Shown: positions 45,807 through 55,159 of the stretch, piece by piece
How the letters are laid out: each line of letters starts with the position of its first letter
Numbering within the stretch: position 1 is the first letter of the stretch
Assembly (NCBI GenBank): GCA_963675945.1
Contig: OY780932.1
Coordinates: 496,001-560,000, forward strand
From: G963556115 sp963675945
GTDB taxonomy: Bacteria; Planctomycetota; SZUA-567
Direction: 5' to 3'
DNA length: 64,000 bases
Program-made: the position numbers and the translations under genes
Notes under the pieces: generated by a model
Databases searched by the model: none
What the model saw: the letters and a program-made list of their open reading frames with translations, nothing else
What the model was told of the DNA's origin: nothing

Positions 45807-46337
45807 CTAATCATCAAGCTCAGGTGGAGCAATATCCTCAAAAACCACACTCTCATCTGCAAAGGGGCTCTGCTTCTTGCGACTCACAGGTGATTGGCTC
45901 GCACTAGGCTCGACAATCAACTCCATAACCGGTTCCCGCGGTCTTAACGGCTTACGTACAGTAGCTCCGGTGAGTCCCGGCAAAGCTTCCAGGCTGGGGC
46001 TAGGTATTACCGGCGGCTCTCTAAAATTCGGTGCAATAATCTTTTCATCAAGAAGTGTAACCTCTGGTTTTGTCAATATCTCTGCCACCTCCGGCGGTTT
46101 TTCCACCTCTTCGGTCTTTTTAAAGGGAGCAATCTGCGCTACCGGGATCTCTTCCTGCTGAAGTTTTTCCTTGGTCTTTTCCTTCTCTTTATTCTCTTCA
46201 ACCTCAATAATTTCAAGACGTTGAGCAGCTGTCTTCATATATATGTACGAGAAGAACCCCAAAAGCAATCCCCAGATAAAACAAAAGATAAGGATATACG
46301 GTCTTAGGTTTCTTCGTTGCTCATTACCTACAGCCAT
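45807..46337 (-). CDS. Single-pass membrane protein of unknown function
   Basis: 176 residues from the ATG at 46337 (GGGAG upstream). One membrane segment near residues 15-35 (YILIFCFIWGLLLGFFSYIYM) follows a basic N-terminus. A highly charged Glu/Lys stretch comes next, then a Pro-rich tail of about 100 residues (PPEVAEILTKPE, PPVIPSPSLEALPGL). The layout of cytoplasmic N-terminus, membrane pass and extended Pro-rich periplasmic part recalls TonB-like or divisome scaffolds, but no motif proves either. It is first in the operon with cinA. Confidence 0.75.
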   Translation of the reverse strand: MAVGNEQRRNLRPYILIFCFIWGLLLGFFSYIYMKTAAQRLEIIEVEENKEKEKTKEKLQQEEIPVAQIAPFKKTEEVEKPPEVAEILTKPEVTLLDEKIIAPNFREPPVIPSPSLEALPGLTGATVRKPLRPREPVMELIVEPSASQSPVSRKKQSPFADESVVFEDIAPPELDD

Positions 46338-46497
46338 TATTACTCCCTGATACACAGAACCGGCTACAATTCTTTCTGCTACAATATTAAACAGAGGTTA
46401 ATTATATATCTATTCATAGTCAAGTCAAGCAATGAAGCCCCGTTAATATAAGGGAATACTACTTTATTTGGATATTTTGAATTCTCCAAGATTAGGA

Positions 46498-46526
46498 TTG
46501 ACATTCACCAGAACTAAAAGAATAAT
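46498..46526 (+). promoter_or_regulatory. Sigma-70-type promoter of the FliK-like gene
   Basis: TTGACA (consensus, 46498-46503), 17-bp spacer, AATAAT (46521-46526), about 80 bp before the ATG. No sigma-28 or sigma-54 element is visible, unusual for a flagellar gene. Confidence 0.72.
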
Positions 46527-46605
46527 TAATACTGAATAAGCTCTTGAATCACAATTAATTATAAAAGATCACAAGATATATTCATAGCAGCAAATAAGGA
46601 CGCCT

Positions 46606-49383
46606 ATGAATCTCTACACCAACGCCTTTACCACGCAGAACGCTCTGAAAAAAGCAGAGCCTAGTACTAACCGCACCTTGACCAACCCCCAGATTGGCTC
46701 AAAAATCTCCGCCAGTATCGGCAAGGATCTCGGCGGAGGGCGCTATATCCTAAATCTCGGTGGCTCTGAAACCATGTATGTAGAAAGCACCGAGAATTTC
46801 AGGGAAAACCAACAGATTGACCTGGAAGTACGCGCCAACAGTAATGGACGGGTTGAACTCAAGCTGCTGACTAAGGATGCAACCACCCAGACCGCCAGCG
46901 CCACCCCCAACGCTAATGATACGGCCACACTCAACCGTCCCGTACGCCTAGTCATCCCCCTTGAGGCGGCCAGTGCTCTTGCTGCCGCTTACGCCGAACA
47001 ATCAACACAAGACACTCTGGAAACAGGAGCCAACGCTCCCGTTTCTGATTCTGCTCAGAGTATCCAACCAGAACTGGAGGTAAGCATCAACCGCGACAGC
47101 CAGACCAATGAAATAACCTCTATCCGCATAACCCTCCCCGACGGTAACATCATCGAAGCAGAAGTTATAAATACGGATTCTGAAATAACGCCAACCTCCA
47201 AAACCAGGATAAATAATACTCTACTCAATGAAATATTCAATAACCCCGATTCAGAGATTAATCCTCAATCTGAAACAGTTCAAAATACGCCCCAGACTCA
47301 ACCCGCAGAAATCAAAGGCTTATCTCGATTCCTGACCGCACTAGCCAACAGACTCTTCGCTCAGGAAAACACTTCTGCTGCAGCGACACCGGCTGCAACC
47401 GCCAAACTGACTCTCAACGATTTTATCCTACCCCTAAATCTGACCCTGAGTAATACCGGCACCATAAGTTCCGAGCTGACAGTAACCCTGCCTTTCAGCG
47501 CTGACCTACAACCACTAACCACATTTCTACAGGAAAATCAAGAACTCCTATTGCAGTCGAGCGCCACAAATAACTATACCTTGAGTTCAACCAACCCCGG
47601 TTCCATGCCGGCACTCCTTGAACTCCCGGAAACCAACAACATAGCCATCGCCGAAATACTCGATTCGCTCCCAGCCGGACAATCCGGGCTCACCGCCAGA
47701 CTCGGCAGCACCGTCTTCCTCCAAGGAAATCTGGAAGAACTCCTGAGTGCAGAGACAACTACACAAAATCCGCCCCCAACCGCTAATCTGAGCAGACCCC
47801 AGGATGATCTGAGCAAGCTCGACGCCCTAATCAGGCGCAGCGGCATGACCCCGAGTATGGCCACTCGCGACGCTGCCCGAGCACTGCTGGATAATGCCCA
47901 ACCGCTAACCCGCAGTAACATACAAGCGCTTCTGGCTCTTACCGCTGGCAAGACCGGTACGGAACGTATCAGCCTCCTCCAAGCTGGAGCAAAACTGATC
48001 TCCCTTGATGCCCCCTTATCACCACCTTTAGCCTCCGGTTTCAGCAGCCTAAGCACTTCCCAGGATCTCTTTTCCAGCAGCCTCGGCCGTTTAAACTCCG
48101 CCTTGAGCCAGGCTCTCTCCAGCTCACTTGAGTCAAACTTAAGCCAAGCGACTACTCCGGAAACAACTCCTCCCGCAAACGCTACCGGCAATCTCGCTCC
48201 CAACCTAGGCCGCGCTATCGAGACCATACGCGGCATACCAATTCTGATTGAAGCCCTCAATACCGATGAAACACTCACTACTACCGGTTCAACAACCCAG
48301 TCCGGCAATAACCAACAATTATCAGACGATCTGCTCAACTTTGTCTCCACCTCTGCCCGGGAGCGCCTCAGCACTGTCGAGGGTTTGATTCAGAACGCAA
48401 CCAACGAGATACTACGAAGCGACTCGGTACTCAGCCGACTTGCCCCGGCTCTGGATACTATTCTCGCCAAGCTCAGCAACCTACCGGAAGATAGCCTCCA
48501 GTCTTCAGCCTCCAGCCTCGAATTTTCCTCTGCTGAAAAAGCTATATTTGAACGCCTAAATGCCAAACTACTACCGGACGATACCAAGTCACAACCGCTG
48601 AACCTCAGCGAACTGCTCAAAGATATCCCCTTACTCAGAGAGAGAACCTCACACCCCGGTATCAATACTATTCCAGAATTCTGGGAACGGGTCGAGATTG
48701 ATCGCACAACCCTGGATAACAGCGATATAGCCAAAATCAAGAGCGGTATCGAAGAGATACTAAACTCTAAGAATCCTGAAGAAGCCAGGGAAATCAGTAA
48801 GGAATTGCTCAAGAATATAGACCGTGACACTCTGCGAACTCTGGCGAGTACCCTCCAGGAACTCGAGCGTGAAGAGATACAAAAGCATCCCACTCTCCAA
48901 CATCTGCGCGAAGCCAGCAGCGAGCTCCGCGAATTGGGGCGCGCGCTAATCGCTCAGAAAGCCGAGAATCTTGGAAATCTGCGCCAAGATCCCGCCAACT
49001 TTTCAACCAGCATCCCCTTCAGCTTCAACCAAAACAACAATGAGCAAGAGGACGGCAAACTCTCAATGCATTACAATAAAAGTAAAGGCAGAAAGGGCGA
49101 ATGGCAGCAACGCGTAATTCTCGATCTGAACATGTCGGCGCTCGGCAACATAATCGGCGATATTCAGTTTTATCAGGGCATGATCAATATTAATCTCATC
49201 TCTTCACAGCCGGATACTGTGCAAATTTTAGAGAATGATAAAACCACACTACTCCTAGGCTTGGAAGGCCTGGGTTTTACCGCCAGCGTCGGCGTAAAAC
49301 TAATCCAACCCAAGACCTCTGAAACCAATGCAGAAAAACAAGCCCAGGCAACGAGTAAACATATTCTTGACATCCAGGCTTGA
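46606..49383 (+). CDS. fliK: Putative flagellar hook-length control protein (FliK-like)
   Basis: 925 residues, large for FliK (usually 400-600). The N-terminal domain (SKISASIGKDLGGGRYILNLGG to VELKLL) resembles a small beta-barrel. A very long Thr-, Ser-, Asn-, Pro- and Ala-rich middle (about 110-800) includes helical segments. The C-terminal block near 830-905 (QQRVILDLNMSALGNIIGDIQFYQGMININL, then LLLGLEGLGFTASVGVKLI) has the pattern of the Flg_hook/FliK C-terminal domain. FliK measures hook length and switches export to filament proteins. No hook genes are adjacent, so the assignment rests on the C-terminus and composition. Confidence 0.72.
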   Translation: MNLYTNAFTTQNALKKAEPSTNRTLTNPQIGSKISASIGKDLGGGRYILNLGGSETMYVESTENFRENQQIDLEVRANSNGRVELKLLTKDATTQTASATPNANDTATLNRPVRLVIPLEAASALAAAYAEQSTQDTLETGANAPVSDSAQSIQPELEVSINRDSQTNEITSIRITLPDGNIIEAEVINTDSEITPTSKTRINNTLLNEIFNNPDSEINPQSETVQNTPQTQPAEIKGLSRFLTALANRLFAQENTSAAATPAATAKLTLNDFILPLNLTLSNTGTISSELTVTLPFSADLQPLTTFLQENQELLLQSSATNNYTLSSTNPGSMPALLELPETNNIAIAEILDSLPAGQSGLTARLGSTVFLQGNLEELLSAETTTQNPPPTANLSRPQDDLSKLDALIRRSGMTPSMATRDAARALLDNAQPLTRSNIQALLALTAGKTGTERISLLQAGAKLISLDAPLSPPLASGFSSLSTSQDLFSSSLGRLNSALSQALSSSLESNLSQATTPETTPPANATGNLAPNLGRAIETIRGIPILIEALNTDETLTTTGSTTQSGNNQQLSDDLLNFVSTSARERLSTVEGLIQNATNEILRSDSVLSRLAPALDTILAKLSNLPEDSLQSSASSLEFSSAEKAIFERLNAKLLPDDTKSQPLNLSELLKDIPLLRERTSHPGINTIPEFWERVEIDRTTLDNSDIAKIKSGIEEILNSKNPEEAREISKELLKNIDRDTLRTLASTLQELEREEIQKHPTLQHLREASSELRELGRALIAQKAENLGNLRQDPANFSTSIPFSFNQNNNEQEDGKLSMHYNKSKGRKGEWQQRVILDLNMSALGNIIGDIQFYQGMININLISSQPDTVQILENDKTTLLLGLEGLGFTASVGVKLIQPKTSETNAEKQAQATSKHILDIQA

Positions 49384-49683
49384 CACTTTAAACCACCGGC
49401 TATACCCCCAACTCCAGTAAAGCCCGTCTCTCTTTTGGAAACTGGCTATACCTTATATGGGCTCAAGATCCCCAAACCAATAGTGTAAGGGCTATTCGCC
49501 CTTACACCCCAGCAAACGCTGTGCGTTTGATCACAGCCGGTGTTTAACAGACAGTTCTATCCAAGCGTAATTTAAAAACTTAGGACTTATTCAAAGATAT
49601 TATCCACTACAACACACGCCAAGGAGTAGCGGCCTCCGCCGCTACTCCTCAATCAATAGCTATTCTAAAGAAAGCCTACATCT
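49384..49683. other. Convergent intergenic region with three strong hairpins
   Basis: Perfect stems: GTGTAAGGGC/GCCCTTACAC (49483-49507), CAAACGC/GCGTTTG (49513-49529, competing with GCTGTG/CACAGC) and GGAGTAGCGGC/GCCGCTACTCC (49623-49648). None is followed by a clean T-run in either direction, yet they lie between the ends of two convergent genes and may act as terminators or RNA stabilisers. Confidence 0.65.
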
Positions 49684-50706
49684 CTAAACAATCCCCGGAG
49701 CATGCTTCTCAATTACCGCACGCATCAACCTCAAATCTTCAGCCGAAAGGCTTACTCCCCCGGCAAAAGCATTCTCCCGAGCCTGCTCCGGAGTTCGCGC
49801 CCCGATAAGCACATGGCTGCACCCTTGCTGCTGGAAGGTCCAGGCGATTACCAATTGCCCCAGACTTATCTTATGCTTATCCGCAACCGGAACAAACTCT
49901 TCAAGCATAGCCGCTACCCGCCGTCGGTTCTCAACCTCAAACCGCGGTTTATGATTTCTCTGATCACCCGCTCCAAAAACTCTCCCGGCATCTATCTTAC
50001 CGGTGAGCATACCCTGCGCCAGCGGCGAGTATGCCAGAAATGCGAGCCCATTCTCCTCGACAAAATCCAGATTCTTGCCTTTCTGCTCCATCTCCCTATC
50101 GAGCATATTGTACTTCTCCTGATCGACATCAAGCTGCCCGACCCGCAAATACTCCTGCATCTCTTGAACGCTGGCATTGGAACAACCGATCGCCCTGATC
50201 TTACCCTCTTGTTTGAGTTCGAGCAGAGCCCCCATAGTATCGGCAATCGGCGTTGTCGCCTCTTGCCAGTGCGTCTGATAAATATCGATATAATCTATTT
50301 GAAGCCGCTGCAAGCTCTGCTCAACCTCCCAACGAATCATCTTTGGAGCAAGACAACGATAGAGTTTCTTGTCCGCACCAGCAGTACTGCTCTGAGCTTT
50401 CTTCTCTTTCTCATCACTCGCACAGATAAATTCTCCACGCTCCTCATGCCAGATAATTCCGCATTTACTGGCGATTATCACCTCTTCGCGCTTAAAATCC
50501 TTTATCGCCTCCCCCACTATCTCCTCGGAAGCGCCAAAACCATACACCGGTGCGGTATCAATCAGATTTATACCCGACTCAATAGCCGCCCTAATCGCCA
50601 GAATTGACTCGCTCCGTTCCGCTCCGCCCCACATCCAGCCTCCGACCGCCCAAGCGCCAAAAGCAACCACCGACGCATCAAAACCGCTTATCTTTCGCCT
50701 AAACAT
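49684..50706 (-). CDS. Aldo/keto reductase
   Basis: 340 residues from the ATG at 50706 (AAGGA upstream; a GTG directly before it is also in frame). AKR blocks: GINLIDTAPVYGFGASEEIVG (catalytic Asp and Tyr), IASKCG (Lys), DYIDIYQTHW (His), GKIRAIGCSNAS, FLAYSPLAQGMLTG and the NADPH-binding HVLIGARTPEQARENA. It is a general NADPH-dependent carbonyl or sugar reductase of the YajO/Tas type; the substrate is unknown. It follows the Trm112-like gene by 94 bp on the same strand. Confidence 0.92.
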   Translation of the reverse strand: MFRRKISGFDASVVAFGAWAVGGWMWGGAERSESILAIRAAIESGINLIDTAPVYGFGASEEIVGEAIKDFKREEVIIASKCGIIWHEERGEFICASDEKEKKAQSSTAGADKKLYRCLAPKMIRWEVEQSLQRLQIDYIDIYQTHWQEATTPIADTMGALLELKQEGKIRAIGCSNASVQEMQEYLRVGQLDVDQEKYNMLDREMEQKGKNLDFVEENGLAFLAYSPLAQGMLTGKIDAGRVFGAGDQRNHKPRFEVENRRRVAAMLEEFVPVADKHKISLGQLVIAWTFQQQGCSHVLIGARTPEQARENAFAGGVSLSAEDLRLMRAVIEKHAPGIV

Positions 50707-50800
50707 CACAATCCTTCCCCTCCAGCAGACAACCGTTACGCAAACCTAGCCCGACAGCGATTACCCACCTTCACCCTTAAATTCTATCTGCAAATTCCTG

Positions 50801-50977
50801 CTAACGATCACTCTCAACCTCGTCCCCCGCAGAATAATCCGCTACCAGCATTTCAGGCACACCATTTAGCAATTGATAACGCCGCCCACATGCCTTACAA
50901 ATCAACATGCCAGCGTTATATTCAAGTTCAGACTTATCAAGCGGACACCCCAAAATCTCCAGAAGCTTCTTCTCCAT
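50801..50977 (-). CDS. Trm112-like zinc-ribbon protein (YcaR/UPF0434 family)
   Basis: 58 residues. The sequence LLEILGCPLDKSELEY, then MLICKACGRRYQLLNGVPEML is the usual Trm112/UPF0434 pattern. Three of the classical zinc Cys are present (C11, C27, C30); the second position of the first CPxC pair is Asp14, so zinc binding may be weakened or lost. Bacterial members are small partner proteins of methyltransferases or sit with LPS genes. Its ATG is three bases after the stop of the 1117-residue upstream gene, so the two are almost surely co-transcribed. Confidence 0.85.
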   Translation of the reverse strand: MEKKLLEILGCPLDKSELEYNAGMLICKACGRRYQLLNGVPEMLVADYSAGDEVESDR

Positions 50978-50980
50978 ATC

Positions 50981-53900
50981 CTAACCTCTCTTGAGCACCT
51001 CAATACCTTCAGGTAGTTCGATAAACTTATTAATAATCAATTCATACAGATCAGGGCATTTAAAGAAGAGCTGCTTGCCCGCATCTTCAGCAGAATTAAT
51101 ATACATGGCATAATGCCGACGCCAGTTAGTCCGTTCATTCTCGTCGGTAAATATACCAGCCTTTTGACGTACTTCCTTATCCTTTTTCCGCAGAATCCAG
51201 CGCACCTCGGCATATGCAGCAACCAGGGTATCACTATTCATCACATCATTGCCCGCCTGCTCCTTACTGGTATCGTATCTAAAATCAGAGAAGGTCTCAA
51301 CCGCAATCGCCTCGCGCATTCCAGAACGTTCAAAATACCCCGGCAACATCAGTTTACCACTATAGGTATCGCTTCGCGGCGCCACCAAAAAACCCATGAT
51401 ACCACTGGCTGGAAGGAGATGGATAAATGGTGAAGTCCGAATCTGTACCCGATTATTCTTCTTCATTGACGAGAGCATGTTCTCTTTGAAAATCAACGGA
51501 TCCTTGGCCTCAATATCCTGCAGAACCGCTAGCATATCAGCACGGGTATTGGTTGTCTTCATCTCTGGATCAAATCTATCTTTGAGGGTAAACGGCAAGA
51601 AAGGCTCCTGCAGTTTGGCTATCAACCTGCAAAAACGCCTGATACAGGTGATCTCATGCCTGGCAAGCTCTTCAGGATCAGCCTCCATACCGAGCTCCTC
51701 CATAGCCTCGATACCGGCATCGATATCGAGCTGTATCTTTGCCGACATCTCATCTCGAGCTTTTTCTACCAGTTTGGTGCTCTTCACCGCTGCGATCTTA
51801 TATGCCTGTAAGGACTTTTTAATTGCTTTTACCTTGCTCTTACGATCTGGATCATCTTCAGCAACAGCTTCCAACTCCTTCTCTTTATTATCTCGTTTGG
51901 CATTGTTTTCCTCAGCGATCTCCTCCAGATTACTCTGAAGATCCTTGAGAATGCTCAGATAAAAATCCCCCCCGACAATCTTTCTATGGGCTCTATCAAC
52001 CTTCCAGCGCGGGCTGTTACGCTCATTCATCTCCAAGTCTTCATTCGGACTTGGCAGTAACAGCTTCTGCGCCGTCAGTTCGATAACCTCATCAGCATAG
52101 AGGATATAATTCGCTTCCATTGCAAATTTAGCCAGCTTCGAACCACCGTCACACTCAGCAAGAAGCTCCTCCAGAATCTCCGGCCGGATAAAATCAGAAC
52201 CAAGCCCAAGAATACCCCATCTTAAGTAAGCCCTGACATACCGCTCACAATCCTTCTGCACCCCTTTAACCAGGCGAATACCGAGAGCCTCATATACTGC
52301 CCAGAAGGCATCCACCATGATCGACTCAACCGCCGCGGTCTCCTTCATGATCCCGCTCAATTTTAAGCGATAAAGCTGCTCTTCAGCCTCATATTCAAGC
52401 TTTTGCTGTTCCTTGGCCTCTTCCTCGGCTTCATCTACCTCAGGCTTCTTTTTAAAGATACTGAATAGCCCCCCACCTTTCTTGCTATCCTGCTCATCCT
52501 GTATCTCCTTGATCAACCGTTTGAGTTCCTTCTGCCTCTCTTTGAGTTCCTCTTGATAAGCGGTAAGCGCCAACACATAAACCGCCCAGCCAAAAACTTC
52601 ATTAGGATTTACCCCGACTTTACGCATAACCAGATTCATAAGTTGGTTCTGAGTTACTTCAGAGCAGATACTGAGTACTGACGGCATACTCTCATACCAG
52701 TTCAGCAGTAGATCCTTCTGTGCAACCGAAATTTTATAAGCCGCGATAACATCGGCGGTAAGCTGGGGCTTAGTATCAGCCTCGACCTCGGCAGCCGCTA
52801 CCATCTCTGCCAGCTTATCCCGTTTCATCTTGAGTTGCTCATACGGCGGGATCTTATTGAGTTCCCGGCGCAGGGAAGATAATTCATTGCTTGCTCTATC
52901 GGTAGTGCTACTCTTCGCTTCGAGTTTATCACGCTCTGCAGCAACCTCTTCCAGCTTAACATACATCTGGAGCCGTTCATTGAGTAACTCCCAAATACTC
53001 TCTGAAAACTCCAGCGGCTGCGCCTGCGCAATCACCTCTTTGAGCTCGAGCGCCGGGAGTACAACCGAGTCATCAGGATCTTGTAAAATTGCCTCCACCG
53101 GATCTATCTTTACCGGCTCTTCAGTCTCATCTTGCTCCTCATCAATACTCTCACCGCCAGCGTCATCCTCTCCTCCTGCATCAGCTTTAGCCTTAGACTG
53201 TGCCACCTCTTCGACATCATCTTCCAGGGTACCCGCAAAACTGGCAAAAGCATCACCCCCACTCTCTTCTGTATCTTGGACATCAGATTTATCCGCTCCC
53301 GCTACAACCTGACGAGCAGACTTCACCTTACTACTCTCTACCCCCTGCAGAGCCGGAGCCTTTGCTACTGTTGGCTCAACATTCTCAGTTTCTGCCTTGG
53401 GAACCCTCTTCGCATCATCCTCCTTAACCGAGTCAAGCTCCTTGGGCTGAGCTTCTACTTCCGGCAACACTCTTCTCTTTGCCTCAATCTTCTTTTGTAC
53501 GCTATCAACCTTACCTGCAACAGCAGTTACCTGCTCTTCAGCAAAGAGCGGTTCAACAAATGTGGTATTACCCTTCTCAGTCGCAGCATTCTCTGCACTG
53601 ACGATCAACGCCGGATCCTGCAGCCTTGCACTGAGTTCAGGCCTTTCTGTAATTACCTCAACATATTTATCCGTAATATCCGCCACTCTTTGCGCCAGAA
53701 CTGAAGAGAGCTTCAAGGCCATATGCGGATTCTTGGCAAAAAAATTCTGTACGTCACCCTCAGGAATCTTCAAGAGTACCGAATCCTTCAGCGCCACTAC
53801 GGTTGAGACACGCGGAGTATTCAGCAAACAACTGGTAATACCGATAAATGCTCCCCGGTCAAAGCGCTTACCCAGATGGATTGAATTTTTATATACCCCT

Positions 53901-54334
53901 ACTTCACCCTGCTGAATAACATAAAGATCATGATTAGTGCTATCCCCTTCACAGAAGATCACATCCCCTTTCTTATACCGACGCACCAGACTACTAAGAG
54001 ATTTAGTCTTTTTAACCGCCGGTTTTTTATTACCCCCGAATTTCTGCTTACGCACCTGATCCATCGCCTGCTGCTTATTCAGGATCTCACTCAACTCCTT
54101 AGATGTAATGCACTTGGCCTCTACTAAGAGTTCACCAATTTTCTTTTCAACACCCTGCTTCTTCAAATGCTGCTGGTAGAGAATAACATCACTCAACTTC
54201 TTCGGGCTTACTTTCTTGGTCTTCAGTACAATCTGCCCAAACATCCGTTCCTTCAGGAACCGCTGCTTGGTACTAGGTTTCTTCTCCGGGGGTTGGGGAG
54301 AGGCATTATTATTCGGTTTATTTGCTGTTGTCAT
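50981..54334 (-). CDS. Large cyclic-nucleotide-binding-domain protein of unknown function
   Basis: 1117 residues from the ATG at 54334. Residues about 30-90 hold two copies of a helical unit resembling the GspE/PilB N-terminal domain (FGQIVLKTKKVSPKKLSDVI and IGELLVEAKCITSKELSEIL). Residues about 115-225 are a CAP/cyclic-nucleotide-binding fold (YKKGDVIFCEGDSTNHDLYVIQQGEVGVYKN). Residues 250-430 are acidic and low-complexity, and 440-900 are mostly charged helices with coiled-coil character. Residues 930-1117 form a globular C-terminal domain I do not recognise (QIRTSPFIHLLPASGIMGFLV, then WILRKKDKEVRQKAG). No DNA-binding helix-turn-helix is seen, so it is not a CRP-type regulator. It could be a cAMP- or c-di-GMP-responsive scaffold. 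It is followed by the Trm112-like gene. Confidence 0.82.
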   Translation of the reverse strand: MTTANKPNNNASPQPPEKKPSTKQRFLKERMFGQIVLKTKKVSPKKLSDVILYQQHLKKQGVEKKIGELLVEAKCITSKELSEILNKQQAMDQVRKQKFGGNKKPAVKKTKSLSSLVRRYKKGDVIFCEGDSTNHDLYVIQQGEVGVYKNSIHLGKRFDRGAFIGITSCLLNTPRVSTVVALKDSVLLKIPEGDVQNFFAKNPHMALKLSSVLAQRVADITDKYVEVITERPELSARLQDPALIVSAENAATEKGNTTFVEPLFAEEQVTAVAGKVDSVQKKIEAKRRVLPEVEAQPKELDSVKEDDAKRVPKAETENVEPTVAKAPALQGVESSKVKSARQVVAGADKSDVQDTEESGGDAFASFAGTLEDDVEEVAQSKAKADAGGEDDAGGESIDEEQDETEEPVKIDPVEAILQDPDDSVVLPALELKEVIAQAQPLEFSESIWELLNERLQMYVKLEEVAAERDKLEAKSSTTDRASNELSSLRRELNKIPPYEQLKMKRDKLAEMVAAAEVEADTKPQLTADVIAAYKISVAQKDLLLNWYESMPSVLSICSEVTQNQLMNLVMRKVGVNPNEVFGWAVYVLALTAYQEELKERQKELKRLIKEIQDEQDSKKGGGLFSIFKKKPEVDEAEEEAKEQQKLEYEAEEQLYRLKLSGIMKETAAVESIMVDAFWAVYEALGIRLVKGVQKDCERYVRAYLRWGILGLGSDFIRPEILEELLAECDGGSKLAKFAMEANYILYADEVIELTAQKLLLPSPNEDLEMNERNSPRWKVDRAHRKIVGGDFYLSILKDLQSNLEEIAEENNAKRDNKEKELEAVAEDDPDRKSKVKAIKKSLQAYKIAAVKSTKLVEKARDEMSAKIQLDIDAGIEAMEELGMEADPEELARHEITCIRRFCRLIAKLQEPFLPFTLKDRFDPEMKTTNTRADMLAVLQDIEAKDPLIFKENMLSSMKKNNRVQIRTSPFIHLLPASGIMGFLVAPRSDTYSGKLMLPGYFERSGMREAIAVETFSDFRYDTSKEQAGNDVMNSDTLVAAYAEVRWILRKKDKEVRQKAGIFTDENERTNWRRHYAMYINSAEDAGKQLFFKCPDLYELIINKFIELPEGIEVLKRG

Positions 54335-54551
54335 TACCCTGTTTACCCTCAACCAAACTCAAATACCATAAAAATCCCAGAAGACTCATTCGCAAATTAT
54401 CATACATTATCTTTATTTATGTACCATATTAACACGTCTTCATTTAATACATAAAATTAACAATGCAAATATACATCTTTCTCTATCCACAGCCTATCAT
54501 CTTTCATATAATATACAATCTATATTATTATTATTTTCCAGCCCTAAACAA

Positions 54552-54579
54552 TTGATATTCTGTATAATTCAGATAAAAT
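54552..54579 (+). promoter_or_regulatory. Possible promoter of the small secreted protein gene
   Basis: TTGATA (54552-54557), 16-bp spacer, TAAAAT (54574-54579), about 60 bp before the start. Confidence 0.42.
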
Positions 54580-54637
54580 TATTGGTGCATAGTAATGGAG
54601 TTATAATCTTGACTCTCAAATCGTAAAGGAAATGCCA

Positions 54638-55081
54638 ATGCTAAATTTAACTTATAAATCCCTGTTATCGTTTTTTTTATTCTCACTTTTTCTACTCCCT
54701 GCCGTGCACGCCAATGAAATAAACCTCTTTGATGGTCTGATCAAGATACGAACCGGTAGTTCCAGCAATAACACAAACAATTACCACAAGGATCATGGCC
54801 ATTATGAAATAATTGATGGCAGGGTGGTCTGGGTTGAGGATAAACCTGATCGCCATAACAGACATATTATCGATGCTGAACCCGAAAAATGGGTACTCAT
54901 GACCCGTATCCACAACCGTGACTTTGACTGGGTTATCATTCCAGCCTCAGACACCCACAAAATTGCCCAGTATCGCAAACGTGGCTTTGAACGGAGCATG
55001 ACCGGGCGAAAAGAATCCTGCTATAAAATGGGTAAAAAGAAAGAGCACATGTGGAAGAAACAGTACAAATACTGGCAATAG
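54638..55081 (+). CDS. Small exported basic protein of unknown function
   Basis: 147 residues from the ATG at 54638, which has AAGGA seven bases upstream; the ATG at 54632 is too close. A clear signal peptide is cleaved near LLPAVHA-NE. The mature part is rich in His, Lys, Arg and Tyr (YHKDHGHYEIIDGRVVWVEDK; ending KKKEHMWKKQYKYW). The family is not recognised. Its composition suggests surface or nucleic-acid contact, but that is speculation. It is monocistronic with a strong terminator. Confidence 0.75.
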   Translation: MLNLTYKSLLSFFLFSLFLLPAVHANEINLFDGLIKIRTGSSSNNTNNYHKDHGHYEIIDGRVVWVEDKPDRHNRHIIDAEPEKWVLMTRIHNRDFDWVIIPASDTHKIAQYRKRGFERSMTGRKESCYKMGKKKEHMWKKQYKYWQ

Positions 55082-55106
55082 AATGATATTGATTATAGTT
55101 TATAAT

Positions 55107-55140
55107 TAATGAGCCGCTCCAGATAAGGAGCGGCTCATTA
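55107..55140. terminator. Bidirectional terminator between convergent genes
   Basis: A perfect 14-bp stem TAATGAGCCGCTCC/GGAGCGGCTCATTA with a 6-base loop lies between the small exported-protein gene and the MATE gene. Short A/T ends replace a long T-run. Confidence 0.78.
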
Positions 55141-55159
55141 AATTCACTGACTAACGATC

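Noticed and set aside
47574..48374. 266-codon minus-strand frame inside the FliK-like gene
   Set aside because: It is antisense to a long, clearly coding frame and rich in Arg/Ser/Leu as expected for a mirror frame of Thr/Ser/Leu-rich coding DNA.
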